DNA from: Xylanibacter muris
Lineage (GTDB): Bacteria; Bacteroidota; Bacteroidia; Bacteroidales; Bacteroidaceae
Direction of reading: 5' to 3'
Assembly: GCF_013166605.1 (NCBI RefSeq)
Contig: NZ_JABKKF010000001.1
Location: 1 to 64,000 of the forward strand
Length of the DNA: 64,000 bases
Both the position numbers and the translations under genes were made by a program. This document shows positions 44,934 to 54,941 of the stretch, in pieces. The number at the start of each line of letters is the position of its first letter. Within the stretch, counting starts at the first letter, position 1. The notes beneath the pieces were generated by a model. The model saw only the letters and a program-made list of their open reading frames with translations. It did no database searches and had not been told where the DNA came from.

Positions 44934-46163
44934 ATGAATTACAATACCATTACATTGCCCAACGGGCTAAGGATAATACACCTTCATGCCGCATCCCCTG
45001 TAGTATACTGCGGTTATGAAATCAATGCCGGAACACGGGATGAAGAGCATGGAGAAGAAGGCATGGCGCATTTCTGCGAGCATATCACCTTTAAGGGAAC
45101 GGAGAGACGGCGCGCACTGCAAATACTGAACTGCCTCGAAAGCGTAGGAGGCGACCTGAACGCATTTACAAACAAGGAAAGCACCGTATACTATTCTGCG
45201 GTCCTAAGCGATCACTTCCAGCGTGCGGTCGACCTGCTCACCGACATTGTGTTCCACAGCATCTATCCGCAAACGGAAATAGACAAGGAAGTTGCCGTGA
45301 TATGCGACGAGATAGAGAGCTACAACGACTCACCTGCCGAACTTATATTCGACGAGTTTGAAGGGCTTATATTCAAGAACCATCCGCTGGGACACAACAT
45401 TCTCGGAAAAGCGGAGCAGCTGCGAACATACAAGACTGCGGATGCAAAACGGTTCACATCTAAGTTCTACCGTCCGGAAAACGCAGTATTCTTCGCATAC
45501 GGAGACATTGATTTCAAAAAGCTCGTATATTTGCTGCGTAAGGCCACCATGGGATTTCCCGAACGCAAACCAATTATCAACAAACACACAGAAACCGTGC
45601 TGCCTGTATACGAACCGCAGAACGTCACAGTGGAAAGACATACCCATCAGGCACATGTGATGATGGGAAACAGGGCTTATTCCGTAAACAACGACAAAAG
45701 AATTGCATTATATCTGCTGAACAACATCCTCGGCGGTCCGGGAATGAATGCCAGGCTGAACCTCTCGCTAAGAGAAAGACACGGCCTTGTATACACGGTG
45801 GAAAGCTCAATGATAAGCTACAGCGACACCGGACTATGGTGTGTCTACTTCGGATGTGACCAACATGACATCAAAAACTGTCTGAGACTCGTACGCCACG
45901 AACTGGACAAACTAATGGAGAAACCGATGACAGTCACACAGCTCAATGCCGCAAAAAAACAAATAAAGGGACAGATAGCCATCGCATGCGACAACCGCGA
46001 AAGCTTTGCACTCGACTTCGGCAAAAGCTACCTGCACTACGGATGGGAAAAGAACACGGAAAGACTGTTTGCCAATATCGACGCGCTCACGGCAAAACAA
46101 TTACAGGAAGTGGCCCTTGACATCTTTGCGCAAAATAGGATGACAACGCTCATATACCAATAA
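44934..46163 (+). CDS. M16-family zinc peptidase
   Basis: A 409-residue protein with the inverted zinc motif HFCEH (His46, Glu49, His50) and the third ligand Glu126 in CDEIESYND, at the expected distance of about 76 residues. The second half (from about residue 200) is the inactive M16 C-domain with GGPGMNARLNLSLRERHGLVYTVES. Single-chain members of this size resemble mitochondrial-processing-peptidase-like enzymes that degrade peptides. No signal peptide, so probably cytoplasmic. Confidence 0.92.
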   Translation: MNYNTITLPNGLRIIHLHAASPVVYCGYEINAGTRDEEHGEEGMAHFCEHITFKGTERRRALQILNCLESVGGDLNAFTNKESTVYYSAVLSDHFQRAVDLLTDIVFHSIYPQTEIDKEVAVICDEIESYNDSPAELIFDEFEGLIFKNHPLGHNILGKAEQLRTYKTADAKRFTSKFYRPENAVFFAYGDIDFKKLVYLLRKATMGFPERKPIINKHTETVLPVYEPQNVTVERHTHQAHVMMGNRAYSVNNDKRIALYLLNNILGGPGMNARLNLSLRERHGLVYTVESSMISYSDTGLWCVYFGCDQHDIKNCLRLVRHELDKLMEKPMTVTQLNAAKKQIKGQIAIACDNRESFALDFGKSYLHYGWEKNTERLFANIDALTAKQLQEVALDIFAQNRMTTLIYQ

Positions 46164-46211
46164 AGAATCCCGCAAGGATTACAACCGGGCCATTAGATTC
46201 CGGTTGACAAC

Positions 46212-46250
46212 AAAGATGGCTTGCTCATGATAAAAAAGCAAGCCATCTTT
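46212..46250. terminator. Bidirectional terminator between the M16 and S41 peptidase genes
   Basis: AAAGATGGCTTGCT (46212-46225) pairs perfectly with AGCAAGCCATCTTT (46237-46250) around a TAAAAA-containing loop. Confidence 0.88.
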
Positions 46251-46283
46251 AATATTCATCAAAATAATATGCAGCGGAAGGCC

Positions 46284-47876
46284 TTAATTGCCTTCTGTAT
46301 TCTCAAGCAGCCCTACCGCCTTCCTCACGATATCGCTATATTCATTCACTATTGCGAAATATTCGCTCATATCCCAAAGGTCACGTGCCACAAGGCCTTT
46401 CAACTGCATTTGCAGATAAGGAAGTGTCTGTTCAAGCTCCGCATCATCCTTCGGCTCTATCTTTTGACGACGGGCTTCCGCAAAGATACTGTCCGTAACG
46501 GCCTTTGGCACTTCAAAACGTTTCTTGAAGTCATCGAAAGTCTTATATTCCCTTTTCAGTTTCTTGCGATTTTCGTCTATATACCTAAGATTCGCATTTA
46601 TCAAAATACCCTTGGCTGATATCTGACGGTGGAACTTTGTATATTTGGTAGTATCAAGTGGCACAAAATAATCGGGCATGATACCGCCTCCACCATAAAC
46701 CACACGGTGCTTACGCAAGGTATAGCATTTGAGCGAGTCTGCAAAATGTATGCTGTCCGCATTCGTAAGCTCGCCATGCTTCAGACGGTTCATCACGTCC
46801 ATCGCATAATCCTTGCCCTCGCCCTTCACGTATGGCTTCTGGATGCAACGCCCGGCGGGAGTATAATAATGCGCCACGGTGAGCCTTATCATCGAACCGT
46901 CAGGCAGGTCTATCGGACGCTGCACGAGGCCCTTTCCGAAAGAACGCCTTCCAACCACCTCGCCACGGTCCTGATCCTGAATTGCTCCGGTCACAATCTC
47001 TGCCGCAGATGCGGTATATTCGTCTATCAGCACCACGATACGGCCGTCGCGGAACTTGCCGTTGCCCTGGGCCTTATAGTCGAAACGGGGCGTACGCCTT
47101 CCTTTTGTATACACGATAAGATCGTCAGCAGGAAGAAACTCATTGGAAATATTCACTGCTGCCTGCAGATAGCCTCCGCCATTCTCCTGCAGGTCGAGAA
47201 TAAGGTCCTTCATGCCGTTTTTCTTCAGGTTTTCAAGAGCATCAACAAATTCATTATGCGTGGTGGCTCCGAAATTGCCAATACGTATATAGCCGATTCC
47301 CGGACGAATCATATACACGGCATCCACCGATTTGACCGGTATCTTATCTCTTACAACATTAAACGTCAACGTGTCTGAAATGCCGCGGCGCACCACGCCA
47401 AGTCTGACCTTTGTTCCCTTTGGGCCGCGCAAACGACGCATAATCTCATCACGAGCCATCTTCACACCGGCTATAGAGGTGTCGTTTACGGTTACGATTC
47501 TGTCACCGGCAAGTATCCCCACTTTCTCCGACGGACCTCCTGTAACGGGCTGTATGACAAGCAAAGTGTCTTCCATCATGTTGAACTGAACACCTATGCC
47601 GTCAAAGTTTCCGGCAAGAGGCTCATTGAGGGCCTTCACTTCCTTAGGAGTGGAATAAGACGAATGAGGGTCAAGTTTCTCTATCATTCCTCTTATACCG
47701 TCTTCTACAAGTTTCTTCTCATCAACACTGTCTACATACAGATTTGTTATCGCCACTTCCGCTATCTGCAACTTGCGAAGAGGACTTTCATTACCCATAT
47801 CCACATGTATCTGTGCCGTTGCCTCCACAATTGAAAGCAACATGGCTACAGCGGTAATAATCTTTTTCATATCCAT
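46284..47876 (-). CDS. S41-family carboxyl-terminal processing protease (CtpA-like)
   Basis: A 530-residue exported protease with a signal peptide (MKKIITAVAMLLSIVEATAQ, after a two-residue extension). It contains a PDZ domain (about 85-175, GDRIVTVNDTSIAGV) and a catalytic domain with Ser290 in YTASAAEI and Lys315 in SFGKGLVQ, the Ser-Lys dyad. It acts on C-termini of periplasmic proteins. It follows parE by 54 bp on the same strand. In many Bacteroides genomes a coaD gene sits between the two, but here there is no room for it. Confidence 0.93.
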   Translation of the reverse strand: MDMKKIITAVAMLLSIVEATAQIHVDMGNESPLRKLQIAEVAITNLYVDSVDEKKLVEDGIRGMIEKLDPHSSYSTPKEVKALNEPLAGNFDGIGVQFNMMEDTLLVIQPVTGGPSEKVGILAGDRIVTVNDTSIAGVKMARDEIMRRLRGPKGTKVRLGVVRRGISDTLTFNVVRDKIPVKSVDAVYMIRPGIGYIRIGNFGATTHNEFVDALENLKKNGMKDLILDLQENGGGYLQAAVNISNEFLPADDLIVYTKGRRTPRFDYKAQGNGKFRDGRIVVLIDEYTASAAEIVTGAIQDQDRGEVVGRRSFGKGLVQRPIDLPDGSMIRLTVAHYYTPAGRCIQKPYVKGEGKDYAMDVMNRLKHGELTNADSIHFADSLKCYTLRKHRVVYGGGGIMPDYFVPLDTTKYTKFHRQISAKGILINANLRYIDENRKKLKREYKTFDDFKKRFEVPKAVTDSIFAEARRQKIEPKDDAELEQTLPYLQMQLKGLVARDLWDMSEYFAIVNEYSDIVRKAVGLLENTEGN

Positions 47877-47930
47877 ACTATAAATATATTATAAGTCTAT
47901 ACAGTCTGTCTCTTCATATACGAAAAACCG

Positions 47931-49895
47931 TCAGCTTTCAAGCTCTTCAGGACGGTCATCCTCCACTACAAGATTATCTATGATGAAATTCTGCCTCTCA
48001 GGTGTGTTCTTTCCCATATAATATTCAAGAAGCTTCTGTACCTGGTCAGTCTTATGAAGCGTTACCTGCTCAAGACGCATTTCCTGTCCTATGAAATTCT
48101 TAAACTCATCGGGGGATATTTCTCCCAGACCTTTAAACCTGGTTATTTCGGGATCCGGACCGAGTTCCTCTATGGCACCCACCCGTTCTTCATCACTATA
48201 ACAATAACGTGTTATGAAATCCGACTTCTTTCCCGTTGTCTGTTTCAGGTCCGCCTCGGCTATTACGGCACGGTTCTTTATCTTCGTACGGCGGTTACGA
48301 ACCCTGAAAAGCGGGGTCTGCAACACATACACATGTCCCTTTTTAATCAGTTCCGGGAAGAACTGCAGGAAAAACGTAATAATAAGCAGGCGTATGTGCA
48401 TTCCGTCCACATCGGCATCGGTTGCCACTATCACTTTATTATACCTGAGCGTATCAAGCCCGTCTTCTATGTCAAGTGCAGCCTGAAGAAGATTAAACTC
48501 CTCATTCTCATAAACGACCTTCTTTGTCAGCCCGTAGGAATTAAGGGGTTTACCACGCAACGAGAATACGGCCTGGGTGTTCACATCGCGGCTCTTGGTT
48601 ATGCTTCCGCTCGCGGAGTCACCCTCGGTGATGAATATCGAGCTCTCCTCCTTGCGGTCGTTCTTAACGTCACTGAAATGTATACGACAGTCGCGAAGCT
48701 TGCGGTTATGAAGATTGGCTTTCTTGGCGCGTTCCCTCGCAAGTTTTGTCACTCCTGAAATGGCCTTGCGTTCCTTCTCGCTTTCCTGTATCTTCTGAAG
48801 CATGGCTTCCGATACATCCGGATGCTTATGGAGATAATTGTCTACCTCGACCTTTATGAAGTCCCCTACATATTTATTGATGCTGACACCGCCTCCCGGC
48901 TCCATGGTGAGAGAACCGAGCTTTATCTTTGTCTGACTCTCAAACATCGGCTCCTCCACATTTATGGCTATTGCCGCCACAAGACCGTTGCGGATGTCGG
49001 TATATTCGAAGTTCTTTGAGAAGAACTCCTTTATTGTCTTGGCGATATGCTCCTTGAACGCACTCTGATGCGTTCCGCCCTGCGTGGTATGCTGACCGTT
49101 AACAAACGAATGGTATTCCTCACCATATTGGTTGGCATGCGTAAAAGCTATCTCTATATCCTCACCCTTTAGATGTATTATAGGATATATCCCGTCGTTT
49201 GTCATCGTATCATTAAGCAAATCTTTCAATCCGTTACGGCTCATGATACGGCGGCCGTTATACATTATTGCCAGTCCTGTATTCAGATAGGTATAGTTGC
49301 GGAGCATTGTCTCCACAATATCATTATGGAATGAATAGTTGAGAAACAAAGTATCGTCAGGCTGGAAGAAGATATATGTTCCGTTCTCATCCATAGTGTC
49401 TTTCGTTGTGTCGCTTATTATCTGTCCGCGTTCGAAAACAACGCTACGCACTTTACCGTCACGGTATGAACGCACTTCAAAACGCGAACTCAGAGCATTC
49501 ACGGCCTTGACACCAACGCCATTAAGCCCCACACTCTTCTTGAAAGCTTTTGAATCATATTTACCTCCGGTGTTCAATACACTCACCGCCTCCACAAGCT
49601 TTCCCTGAGGAATACCGCGGCCATAATCACGCACGGACACACGCAGGCCGGCATCAACACAGACCTCTATACGCTCACCGGCATGCATCTTGAACTCATC
49701 AATAGAATTATCAACAACTTCCTTAAGCAGCACATATATACCGTCTTCTGGAAGATTACCGTCTCCCAGACGTCCGATGTACATACCCGGACGGGTACGC
49801 ACATGCTCCATGTCAGACAAATGCCGGATATTATCATCAGTATATTCCACCTGTAATCCGTCCTGTCTGTATTCTATAATATCGTTTTCGTCCAT
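47931..49895 (-). CDS. parE: DNA topoisomerase IV subunit B
   Basis: A 654-residue type IIA topoisomerase ATPase subunit. The GHKL ATPase domain (about 30-200) has [16 protein letters not shown] and [13 protein letters not shown]. The transducer domain is followed by the TOPRIM domain with EGDSASG (about 423) and [10 protein letters not shown] (about 492), then the tail [13 protein letters not shown]. The partner parC is not in the window. The length and the [21 protein letters not shown] insert region fit Bacteroidota ParE rather than the longer GyrB, but GyrB cannot be excluded by motif alone. Confidence 0.88.
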   Translation of the reverse strand: MDENDIIEYRQDGLQVEYTDDNIRHLSDMEHVRTRPGMYIGRLGDGNLPEDGIYVLLKEVVDNSIDEFKMHAGERIEVCVDAGLRVSVRDYGRGIPQGKLVEAVSVLNTGGKYDSKAFKKSVGLNGVGVKAVNALSSRFEVRSYRDGKVRSVVFERGQIISDTTKDTMDENGTYIFFQPDDTLFLNYSFHNDIVETMLRNYTYLNTGLAIMYNGRRIMSRNGLKDLLNDTMTNDGIYPIIHLKGEDIEIAFTHANQYGEEYHSFVNGQHTTQGGTHQSAFKEHIAKTIKEFFSKNFEYTDIRNGLVAAIAINVEEPMFESQTKIKLGSLTMEPGGGVSINKYVGDFIKVEVDNYLHKHPDVSEAMLQKIQESEKERKAISGVTKLARERAKKANLHNRKLRDCRIHFSDVKNDRKEESSIFITEGDSASGSITKSRDVNTQAVFSLRGKPLNSYGLTKKVVYENEEFNLLQAALDIEDGLDTLRYNKVIVATDADVDGMHIRLLIITFFLQFFPELIKKGHVYVLQTPLFRVRNRRTKIKNRAVIAEADLKQTTGKKSDFITRYCYSDEERVGAIEELGPDPEITRFKGLGEISPDEFKNFIGQEMRLEQVTLHKTDQVQKLLEYYMGKNTPERQNFIIDNLVVEDDRPEELES

Positions 49896-49971
49896 AAAAT
49901 AACTAAAGGCATGTTTTAAAATTACACGCAGTTGTTTTGTTAATACTGCCGGAATACTTATTTATATTCCA

Positions 49972-51117
49972 CTAAAGTTTCTTCACATAGCAGCGGCGGC
50001 GTTTGTGGTTCTCCGACTCCAGATACTGCCACTGGCTCTGCACATTCTCATTCGTTTCCATTTCAACATGTGTCTCGCCCCACTTGAAACCATATTTCTG
50101 ATACCATGGAATGAGGTCATAAAACAAAAGGGCATTCGCACCTTTCATACGGTATTCCGGCAAAATACCTATAAGGAGCAAATCAACAATGTCTGTCTTA
50201 TGAAATTTCAAAGCCCTAAGCACATGCCACCAGCCGAAAGGGAACAAACGCCCGTCGCGACACTTCTGCAAGGCATGCGATAATGAAGGAATGGTGATTC
50301 CGACACCTACAAGCTTCCTGTCGGCATTCCAGTCCTCAATCAATGTAATGAGATTCAAATCGGCCATGGGAAGATACATCTTAATGTACTGGTCAATCTG
50401 TTTTTGGGTAAGCTGTGAATATCCGTAAAGGTCTTTAAACGTTGCATTAATAACATCAAAAATCTTCTGGCCGTATCCTCCCTCGAATATATCCTTACGG
50501 GTAAGCTTCTTTACACGAAGATTATAACGGCTGATGATCATCTCTGCTATCTTGGAAAACTTTTCCGGAATCTTCTCCGGCACAAAAAGCTTATACTCGA
50601 CATAATCATTGTCTTTTTCCCATCCTCCGATTTTTTCAATGTGCCTGGGATAATAAGGATAATTATAAAGCGTAGCCTGAGTGCCGAGTTCATCAAATCC
50701 GAACGTAAGCATGCCTTCCGGATCCATATCGGTAAATCCTAACGGACCGACAATCTCATCCATGCCTTTTGAACGTCCGTAATCCTCAACGGCTTTCAAC
50801 AGAGCTTCGGATACTTCAATATCATCAATGAAATCAATCCATCCGAAACGTACACGCTTCTGCCTCCAACGCTCATTGGCACTGTTGTTTATTATCGCTG
50901 CCACACGGCCTGCCAACTTACCGTCTTTATAAGCAAGATAATACTCCGCATCACAAAAATCAAAAGCGGCATTCTTGTCTTTACTTAAAGTATTCAGTTC
51001 GTCATTATATAGATTCGGCACGTCATACTTATCATCCCTGTACAAGTCATAATGAAACTGTATGAACTCTCTCAAGTCTTTCTTATCACTTACTTTTCTT
51101 ATTATAACTGATGACAT
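49972..51117 (-). CDS. GNAT-like N-acyltransferase family protein
   Basis: A 381-residue soluble protein made of two GNAT-like halves. The first half has YLAYKDGKLAGRVAAIIN and a VGPLGFTDMDPEGML segment; the second has LLLIGILPEYRMKGANALLFYDL, which resembles the acyl-CoA-binding loop of GNAT enzymes. This is a conserved Bacteroidota family of unknown substrate. It has its own -7 box at 51147-51154. Any specific acyl acceptor would be a guess. Confidence 0.75.
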   Translation of the reverse strand: MSSVIIRKVSDKKDLREFIQFHYDLYRDDKYDVPNLYNDELNTLSKDKNAAFDFCDAEYYLAYKDGKLAGRVAAIINNSANERWRQKRVRFGWIDFIDDIEVSEALLKAVEDYGRSKGMDEIVGPLGFTDMDPEGMLTFGFDELGTQATLYNYPYYPRHIEKIGGWEKDNDYVEYKLFVPEKIPEKFSKIAEMIISRYNLRVKKLTRKDIFEGGYGQKIFDVINATFKDLYGYSQLTQKQIDQYIKMYLPMADLNLITLIEDWNADRKLVGVGITIPSLSHALQKCRDGRLFPFGWWHVLRALKFHKTDIVDLLLIGILPEYRMKGANALLFYDLIPWYQKYGFKWGETHVEMETNENVQSQWQYLESENHKRRRCYVKKL

Positions 51118-51146
51118 TATTGTCTGTTTTTAATACATTAAGAGTG

Positions 51147-51154
51147 CAAAGATA
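51147..51154 (-). promoter_or_regulatory. -7 box (TATCTTTG) for the GNAT-like gene
   Basis: Exact TAnnTTTG match on the minus strand, 30 bases before the ATG at 51117. Confidence 0.65.
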
Positions 51155-51214
51155 ACGATATATTATCAGAAAAAGAAATAAAAAACAGTAATTTAAGCAT
51201 TATTGCTTACACAT

Positions 51215-52468
51215 TCACTTAAAAAAACGATTCCCTATAATAAGTATATGACTGCCATCGGAAAGCGTGGTTGCAAAAATATAATCATCACCACCATCGG
51301 CTATCCTCAGACGTTTACGTAACGCCGCTACGGATAAAGGGAAATTCCTAACCGTTATGTTTGCCTTCACAATATCTTTCAACACTTCTTTAAGCTCTTT
51401 TCTGTTCATTGTAGCTACAGCCCGTATCCTGAAGCTTCGGCCAGGAAAATCCGCGACCAGGCTTTCACCTACAAACAAATGACTATTCACGGCAATCTGT
51501 CTTACACCGTATCTTGACTCAATAATACCAAAGCACCCGGCTTTCATCACAGAAGCGTTCGGCTCATAAAGCCACATGCCTTCCATATTCTCCATCAACA
51601 CTTCACCACGGCATGCTCCCCATTCCTGTGACGTGCCAAGACAATCAGCATAATAATCAACCACACATCCGTCATTTACACAAAACACATGCAACGGCTC
51701 TGACACTCCACGCATTATAACAAACAGAAGTTCCTTACATTCATTACCAGCGGAAACAATGTGAACTTCCGTCACGTTATTCCCCAAATCACACACAGCC
51801 TTACGCCAGTCAAGCATGGGAGAAAGCTTTATCATCACCATATCTGCCTTGTCAAGAAGCAACGGCATAAGTCCTATGGCATCAGGAGTACAGTCTTTTA
51901 TGTCATACGTGCGTGCCCCGTTACCGTCACGACGTGCCGGATCAAGATATACCAACGACACATTATCCGCATTACGTATGAATTCCAACCCGTCTCCACA
52001 TATAATTTCTGCATTGTACAAACCCAATAACGGAAAGTTGTTCTTTGCTATCTTACAAAGAACTTCCTGCCTCTCCACATATACACAACCATCACCGTTT
52101 CCGCCGCCTAATGCACCGGCAATAAACGAGAAGTCAACACCGAATCCTCCGGTAATATCGGCAAAAACAATATTACCGGCACATGAAGAGGTTTTACCGG
52201 TGACAAGCCGTGCGGCCACAGTCGCCTTATACCGCGCAGATTGTTCTCCGGAACACTGCTCCATTGAAATTCCGGGAGGATATACAATACCTTCAGTATT
52301 CCCCCATGACGGAAGTTTGCGCCTTGCAGTCTGCAATCCGGAAATCTGACATAAGGCCTGTTTCATGTCCACTCCTTCCGCTCCGACGTACTTTAAAGCC
52401 AGTTGACGCACATCATCACCGGAATGTTTAGAAATGAAATTACGGGTCTGCTCATTCAACAATGCCAT
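51215..52468 (-). CDS. SAM-dependent methyltransferase with THUMP-like domain
   Basis: A 417-residue protein. The SAM-binding core (about 85-240) has VFADITGGFGVDFSFIAGAL as motif I and VYLDPARRDGNG as a (D/N)PP-like motif, followed by IKLSPMLDW. The C-terminal part (about 320-417) is a THUMP-like RNA-binding-type domain with KANITVRNFPLSVAALRKRLRI. Conserved in Bacteroidota and probably acts on RNA, but the substrate is unknown. The upstream VanX-like gene ends 19 bp before its start. Confidence 0.78.
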   Translation of the reverse strand: MALLNEQTRNFISKHSGDDVRQLALKYVGAEGVDMKQALCQISGLQTARRKLPSWGNTEGIVYPPGISMEQCSGEQSARYKATVAARLVTGKTSSCAGNIVFADITGGFGVDFSFIAGALGGGNGDGCVYVERQEVLCKIAKNNFPLLGLYNAEIICGDGLEFIRNADNVSLVYLDPARRDGNGARTYDIKDCTPDAIGLMPLLLDKADMVMIKLSPMLDWRKAVCDLGNNVTEVHIVSAGNECKELLFVIMRGVSEPLHVFCVNDGCVVDYYADCLGTSQEWGACRGEVLMENMEGMWLYEPNASVMKAGCFGIIESRYGVRQIAVNSHLFVGESLVADFPGRSFRIRAVATMNRKELKEVLKDIVKANITVRNFPLSVAALRKRLRIADGGDDYIFATTLSDGSHILIIGNRFFK

Positions 52469-52487
52469 ACAAATATAATCGTTTTCA

Positions 52488-53207
52488 TCATTTTATGACC
52501 TTAAAATATTTCTTTGCCTGGGCCCTTGAACGTAGATTAAAATGCCACCACTCCGTTTTTAACGGCTTAAAACCGGCATATCTCATCACTTCACGCAAAA
52601 GCAGACGATTATTATAAGCCTCCATGCTTATTTTCTTTTGCCTTAACAACATTTCCTCTTTATCAATGTGAGACATATAAGTCATATTGTCTACCTTCGT
52701 TCCCATAGGTATTGTATCACCGTCAAGACGACACAGTGTTATGTCTACGGCAAGCCCGTAATTATGAAGTCCTCCACCGTTTGCCGGATTACTGACATAA
52801 AAACTATGCCCGGTGTTTTTCACTACATCCCACATTTTCTTCTGTATGCTCATCGGACGTGCCGCATCATAAATCTTCAGACTTAAATCCGGCCGCAGTT
52901 CCTGCAGACGCTTTTGGGCTTTCACTACAGCACCGGCCGCCAGGGGATGAAGATATGCACGGGTCAAATCGTCATAAAGCACGCGTCCGGTGAAATTATC
53001 AGGACGGGTGTACATAAGACTGACTTTTAAGGATTTGTCTAAAGTAAGGACATCAACATAACCGTTGTTTTCCATAGACATCTCTGTTTTTGTAAGATGT
53101 CTTTTGCCTTTAAGAGTTTCTTTTATCTGATTCTCTTCCGAATATCTTCCTACAACACTTATGGAAAACACAAACAACATCAAAATTAAAGATTGTATTC
53201 TGCACAT
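52488..53207 (-). CDS. M15 D-alanyl-D-alanine dipeptidase (VanX/DdpX-like)
   Basis: A 239-residue exported zinc peptidase with an N-terminal hydrophobic signal (MCRIQSLILMLFVFSISVVG). The M15D motifs are present: GGLHNYGLAVDIT (the SxHxxGxAxD zinc motif, with Leu for Ser), the upstream YDAARPMSIQ arginine loop and EWWHF with the catalytic Glu and the third zinc ligand His. It would cleave D-Ala-D-Ala. In a bacterium without a van cluster this points to peptidoglycan turnover or use of D-Ala-D-Ala as a nutrient. No vancomycin-resistance genes are nearby. Confidence 0.9.
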   Translation of the reverse strand: MCRIQSLILMLFVFSISVVGRYSEENQIKETLKGKRHLTKTEMSMENNGYVDVLTLDKSLKVSLMYTRPDNFTGRVLYDDLTRAYLHPLAAGAVVKAQKRLQELRPDLSLKIYDAARPMSIQKKMWDVVKNTGHSFYVSNPANGGGLHNYGLAVDITLCRLDGDTIPMGTKVDNMTYMSHIDKEEMLLRQKKISMEAYNNRLLLREVMRYAGFKPLKTEWWHFNLRSRAQAKKYFKVIK

Positions 53208-53264
53208 AAACTATAAATATGATAACACGTATTAAAATATTACATACATAAGCCTCATAAAGCA

Positions 53265-54905
53265 TCAAAGACTGTACATAAGACCTATTCTCGCATCAAA
53301 CGTATTGGCATTTACATTCTCATGATAACTGTATACTGTCCTACGCAGATAATATGCTGCGGAAAAGTCGAGACTAACATGAGTGCTTAATGAAAACCTG
53401 AATGCAGAATTGAAAACCAAAAGCGAGGCATTCCCCTTGTCGCCCTGAGAATTAAGATAAAGAGGGTCTGTATCTTTCAGATTCTTTCCTTCATAGCCTT
53501 TCCATGTATATATACGATAGAAATCGGCATTCAATGACAAACTTCCAGTCTTTCCGAATTCCATGAAGGTATTGACTTTGAAACTGAATCCGCTACCCAT
53601 ATTATAGTCACGGTCTATTACATTATAGTAATCGCTGAGAGAACCTCCCAAAAGTATTGCATCAACAAAGATGCGCTGCTCCAGGCTGGTCAGACTTCCT
53701 ATCTTAGGAAATTTATAAATCAACCCCGGACCTACGGCTGCAGCCTCGGATATCCGGAAAGGAACCTGGCTGCTGCCGTCCTTCACCGGTTGGGAATCAT
53801 AATAATTAAAGTGCTGATAAAACCCGAATTGGGCTTTCATGTCATTATTGATGTATATAGGAGCACTCCACAAACGGCCTAAAAGATGCATTCCGCTGAT
53901 CAATGGCTGGTTGGAGCCCATCCCGAAATTGAAATCGGCAGTGAAATAATCATACGGACTGTTTTCCTCATCACTAAAAGGATCACCGTATGCAACGTTG
54001 ATATTCAAGTAAGGATTTCCCTCGCCACGAAACAACGAGTTGTTATCTGCTATATAACGATAGCCTGCAGCTGCCGAGAATTTCACCGGCAAGCGGTTAT
54101 AGTCATGATACTTATAATAATCCCTGCGTACCTTCCAGGCATCACCGCTGATGATTCTGTTAATAGCCCTCACCGGACAAACCACCGCACCGACAAACTC
54201 TGTAATGAAACGCGGAAGTCCCCGACGACGGTCATCGTATACCAAATCCGATATACGATGGGTTATCTCACCGATACACACTCCTCCTACTGTCGTCGCT
54301 ATAAGGTCATTTATTGCAGGAGGCTCGGTTTCAAGCATTGTCTCCCACATAAGACTGCCCAAAAAAGAATAAGGCACCGACTCCCAAAAGTTCATACCGT
54401 TGCTGCGTGCAGAGTTGAAATAAAGTCCTCCGTGATAAGGATGTGCAAAAAGATTTGTTGAAAACTGATCGTTATCCCATACGAAACCGTTTTTTATATT
54501 ATGACGTATAGTACTGAAGTTTATCTTGGCAAAGTCTGCATCAAGCACAATCAAATCAAATGCCCACACTCCGGTATTGATTGCCAACGCCTTCAAAGCG
54601 GCATTCCACGGATGTTTTTTCTGATTCTCAGGATTGTCAAAGGCATATATGGATTTTCCCGTAGGAGCAAGTTCCGGACGCAAGCCTGACGAAAGACGTA
54701 ATTCCGACTCCGGTATACCTGCCTCAACGGCCTGTCTCAGATAATGGGAAGCCATACTGTCGACATCCTCGATATTCACCGTATCACTCCCACAAGCCGG
54801 CATCTGAGCGGATTCGGGAACAAAAGTGACATCATCTGCCGCATGAATAGCGGCATTTGACAGAAAAACGGATAAAAGTAAGGAAAAGTATTTATACCTC
54901 ATCAT
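53265..54905 (-). CDS. DUF3943-family outer-membrane protein
   Basis: A 546-residue protein with a signal peptide (MMRYKYFSLLLSVFLSNAAIHA). The hallmark of the family, FSTNLFAHPYHGGLYFNSARSNGMNFWES, lies near residue 150, followed by SLMWETMLETEPPAINDLI. The C-terminal half is rich in alternating beta strands ending in aromatics (AAAGYRYIADN, LDFSAAYYLRR), as in an outer-membrane barrel. Function unknown. It is 36 bp downstream of the repeat-rich surface protein gene on the same strand, so probably in one transcript. Confidence 0.82.
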   Translation of the reverse strand: MMRYKYFSLLLSVFLSNAAIHAADDVTFVPESAQMPACGSDTVNIEDVDSMASHYLRQAVEAGIPESELRLSSGLRPELAPTGKSIYAFDNPENQKKHPWNAALKALAINTGVWAFDLIVLDADFAKINFSTIRHNIKNGFVWDNDQFSTNLFAHPYHGGLYFNSARSNGMNFWESVPYSFLGSLMWETMLETEPPAINDLIATTVGGVCIGEITHRISDLVYDDRRRGLPRFITEFVGAVVCPVRAINRIISGDAWKVRRDYYKYHDYNRLPVKFSAAAGYRYIADNNSLFRGEGNPYLNINVAYGDPFSDEENSPYDYFTADFNFGMGSNQPLISGMHLLGRLWSAPIYINNDMKAQFGFYQHFNYYDSQPVKDGSSQVPFRISEAAAVGPGLIYKFPKIGSLTSLEQRIFVDAILLGGSLSDYYNVIDRDYNMGSGFSFKVNTFMEFGKTGSLSLNADFYRIYTWKGYEGKNLKDTDPLYLNSQGDKGNASLLVFNSAFRFSLSTHVSLDFSAAYYLRRTVYSYHENVNANTFDARIGLMYSL

Positions 54906-54941
54906 AGTTCTTTTTACATTACTATATGGTTCATATTGATT

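Noticed and set aside
46629..47378. 249-codon plus-strand frame opposite the S41 protease
   Set aside because: Antisense to an intact Ser-Lys protease; no start signal or domain.
52488..53207. Vancomycin-resistance gene
   Set aside because: VanX-like in family only; no vanH/vanA or regulator nearby, and such dipeptidases are common in bacteria without resistance.
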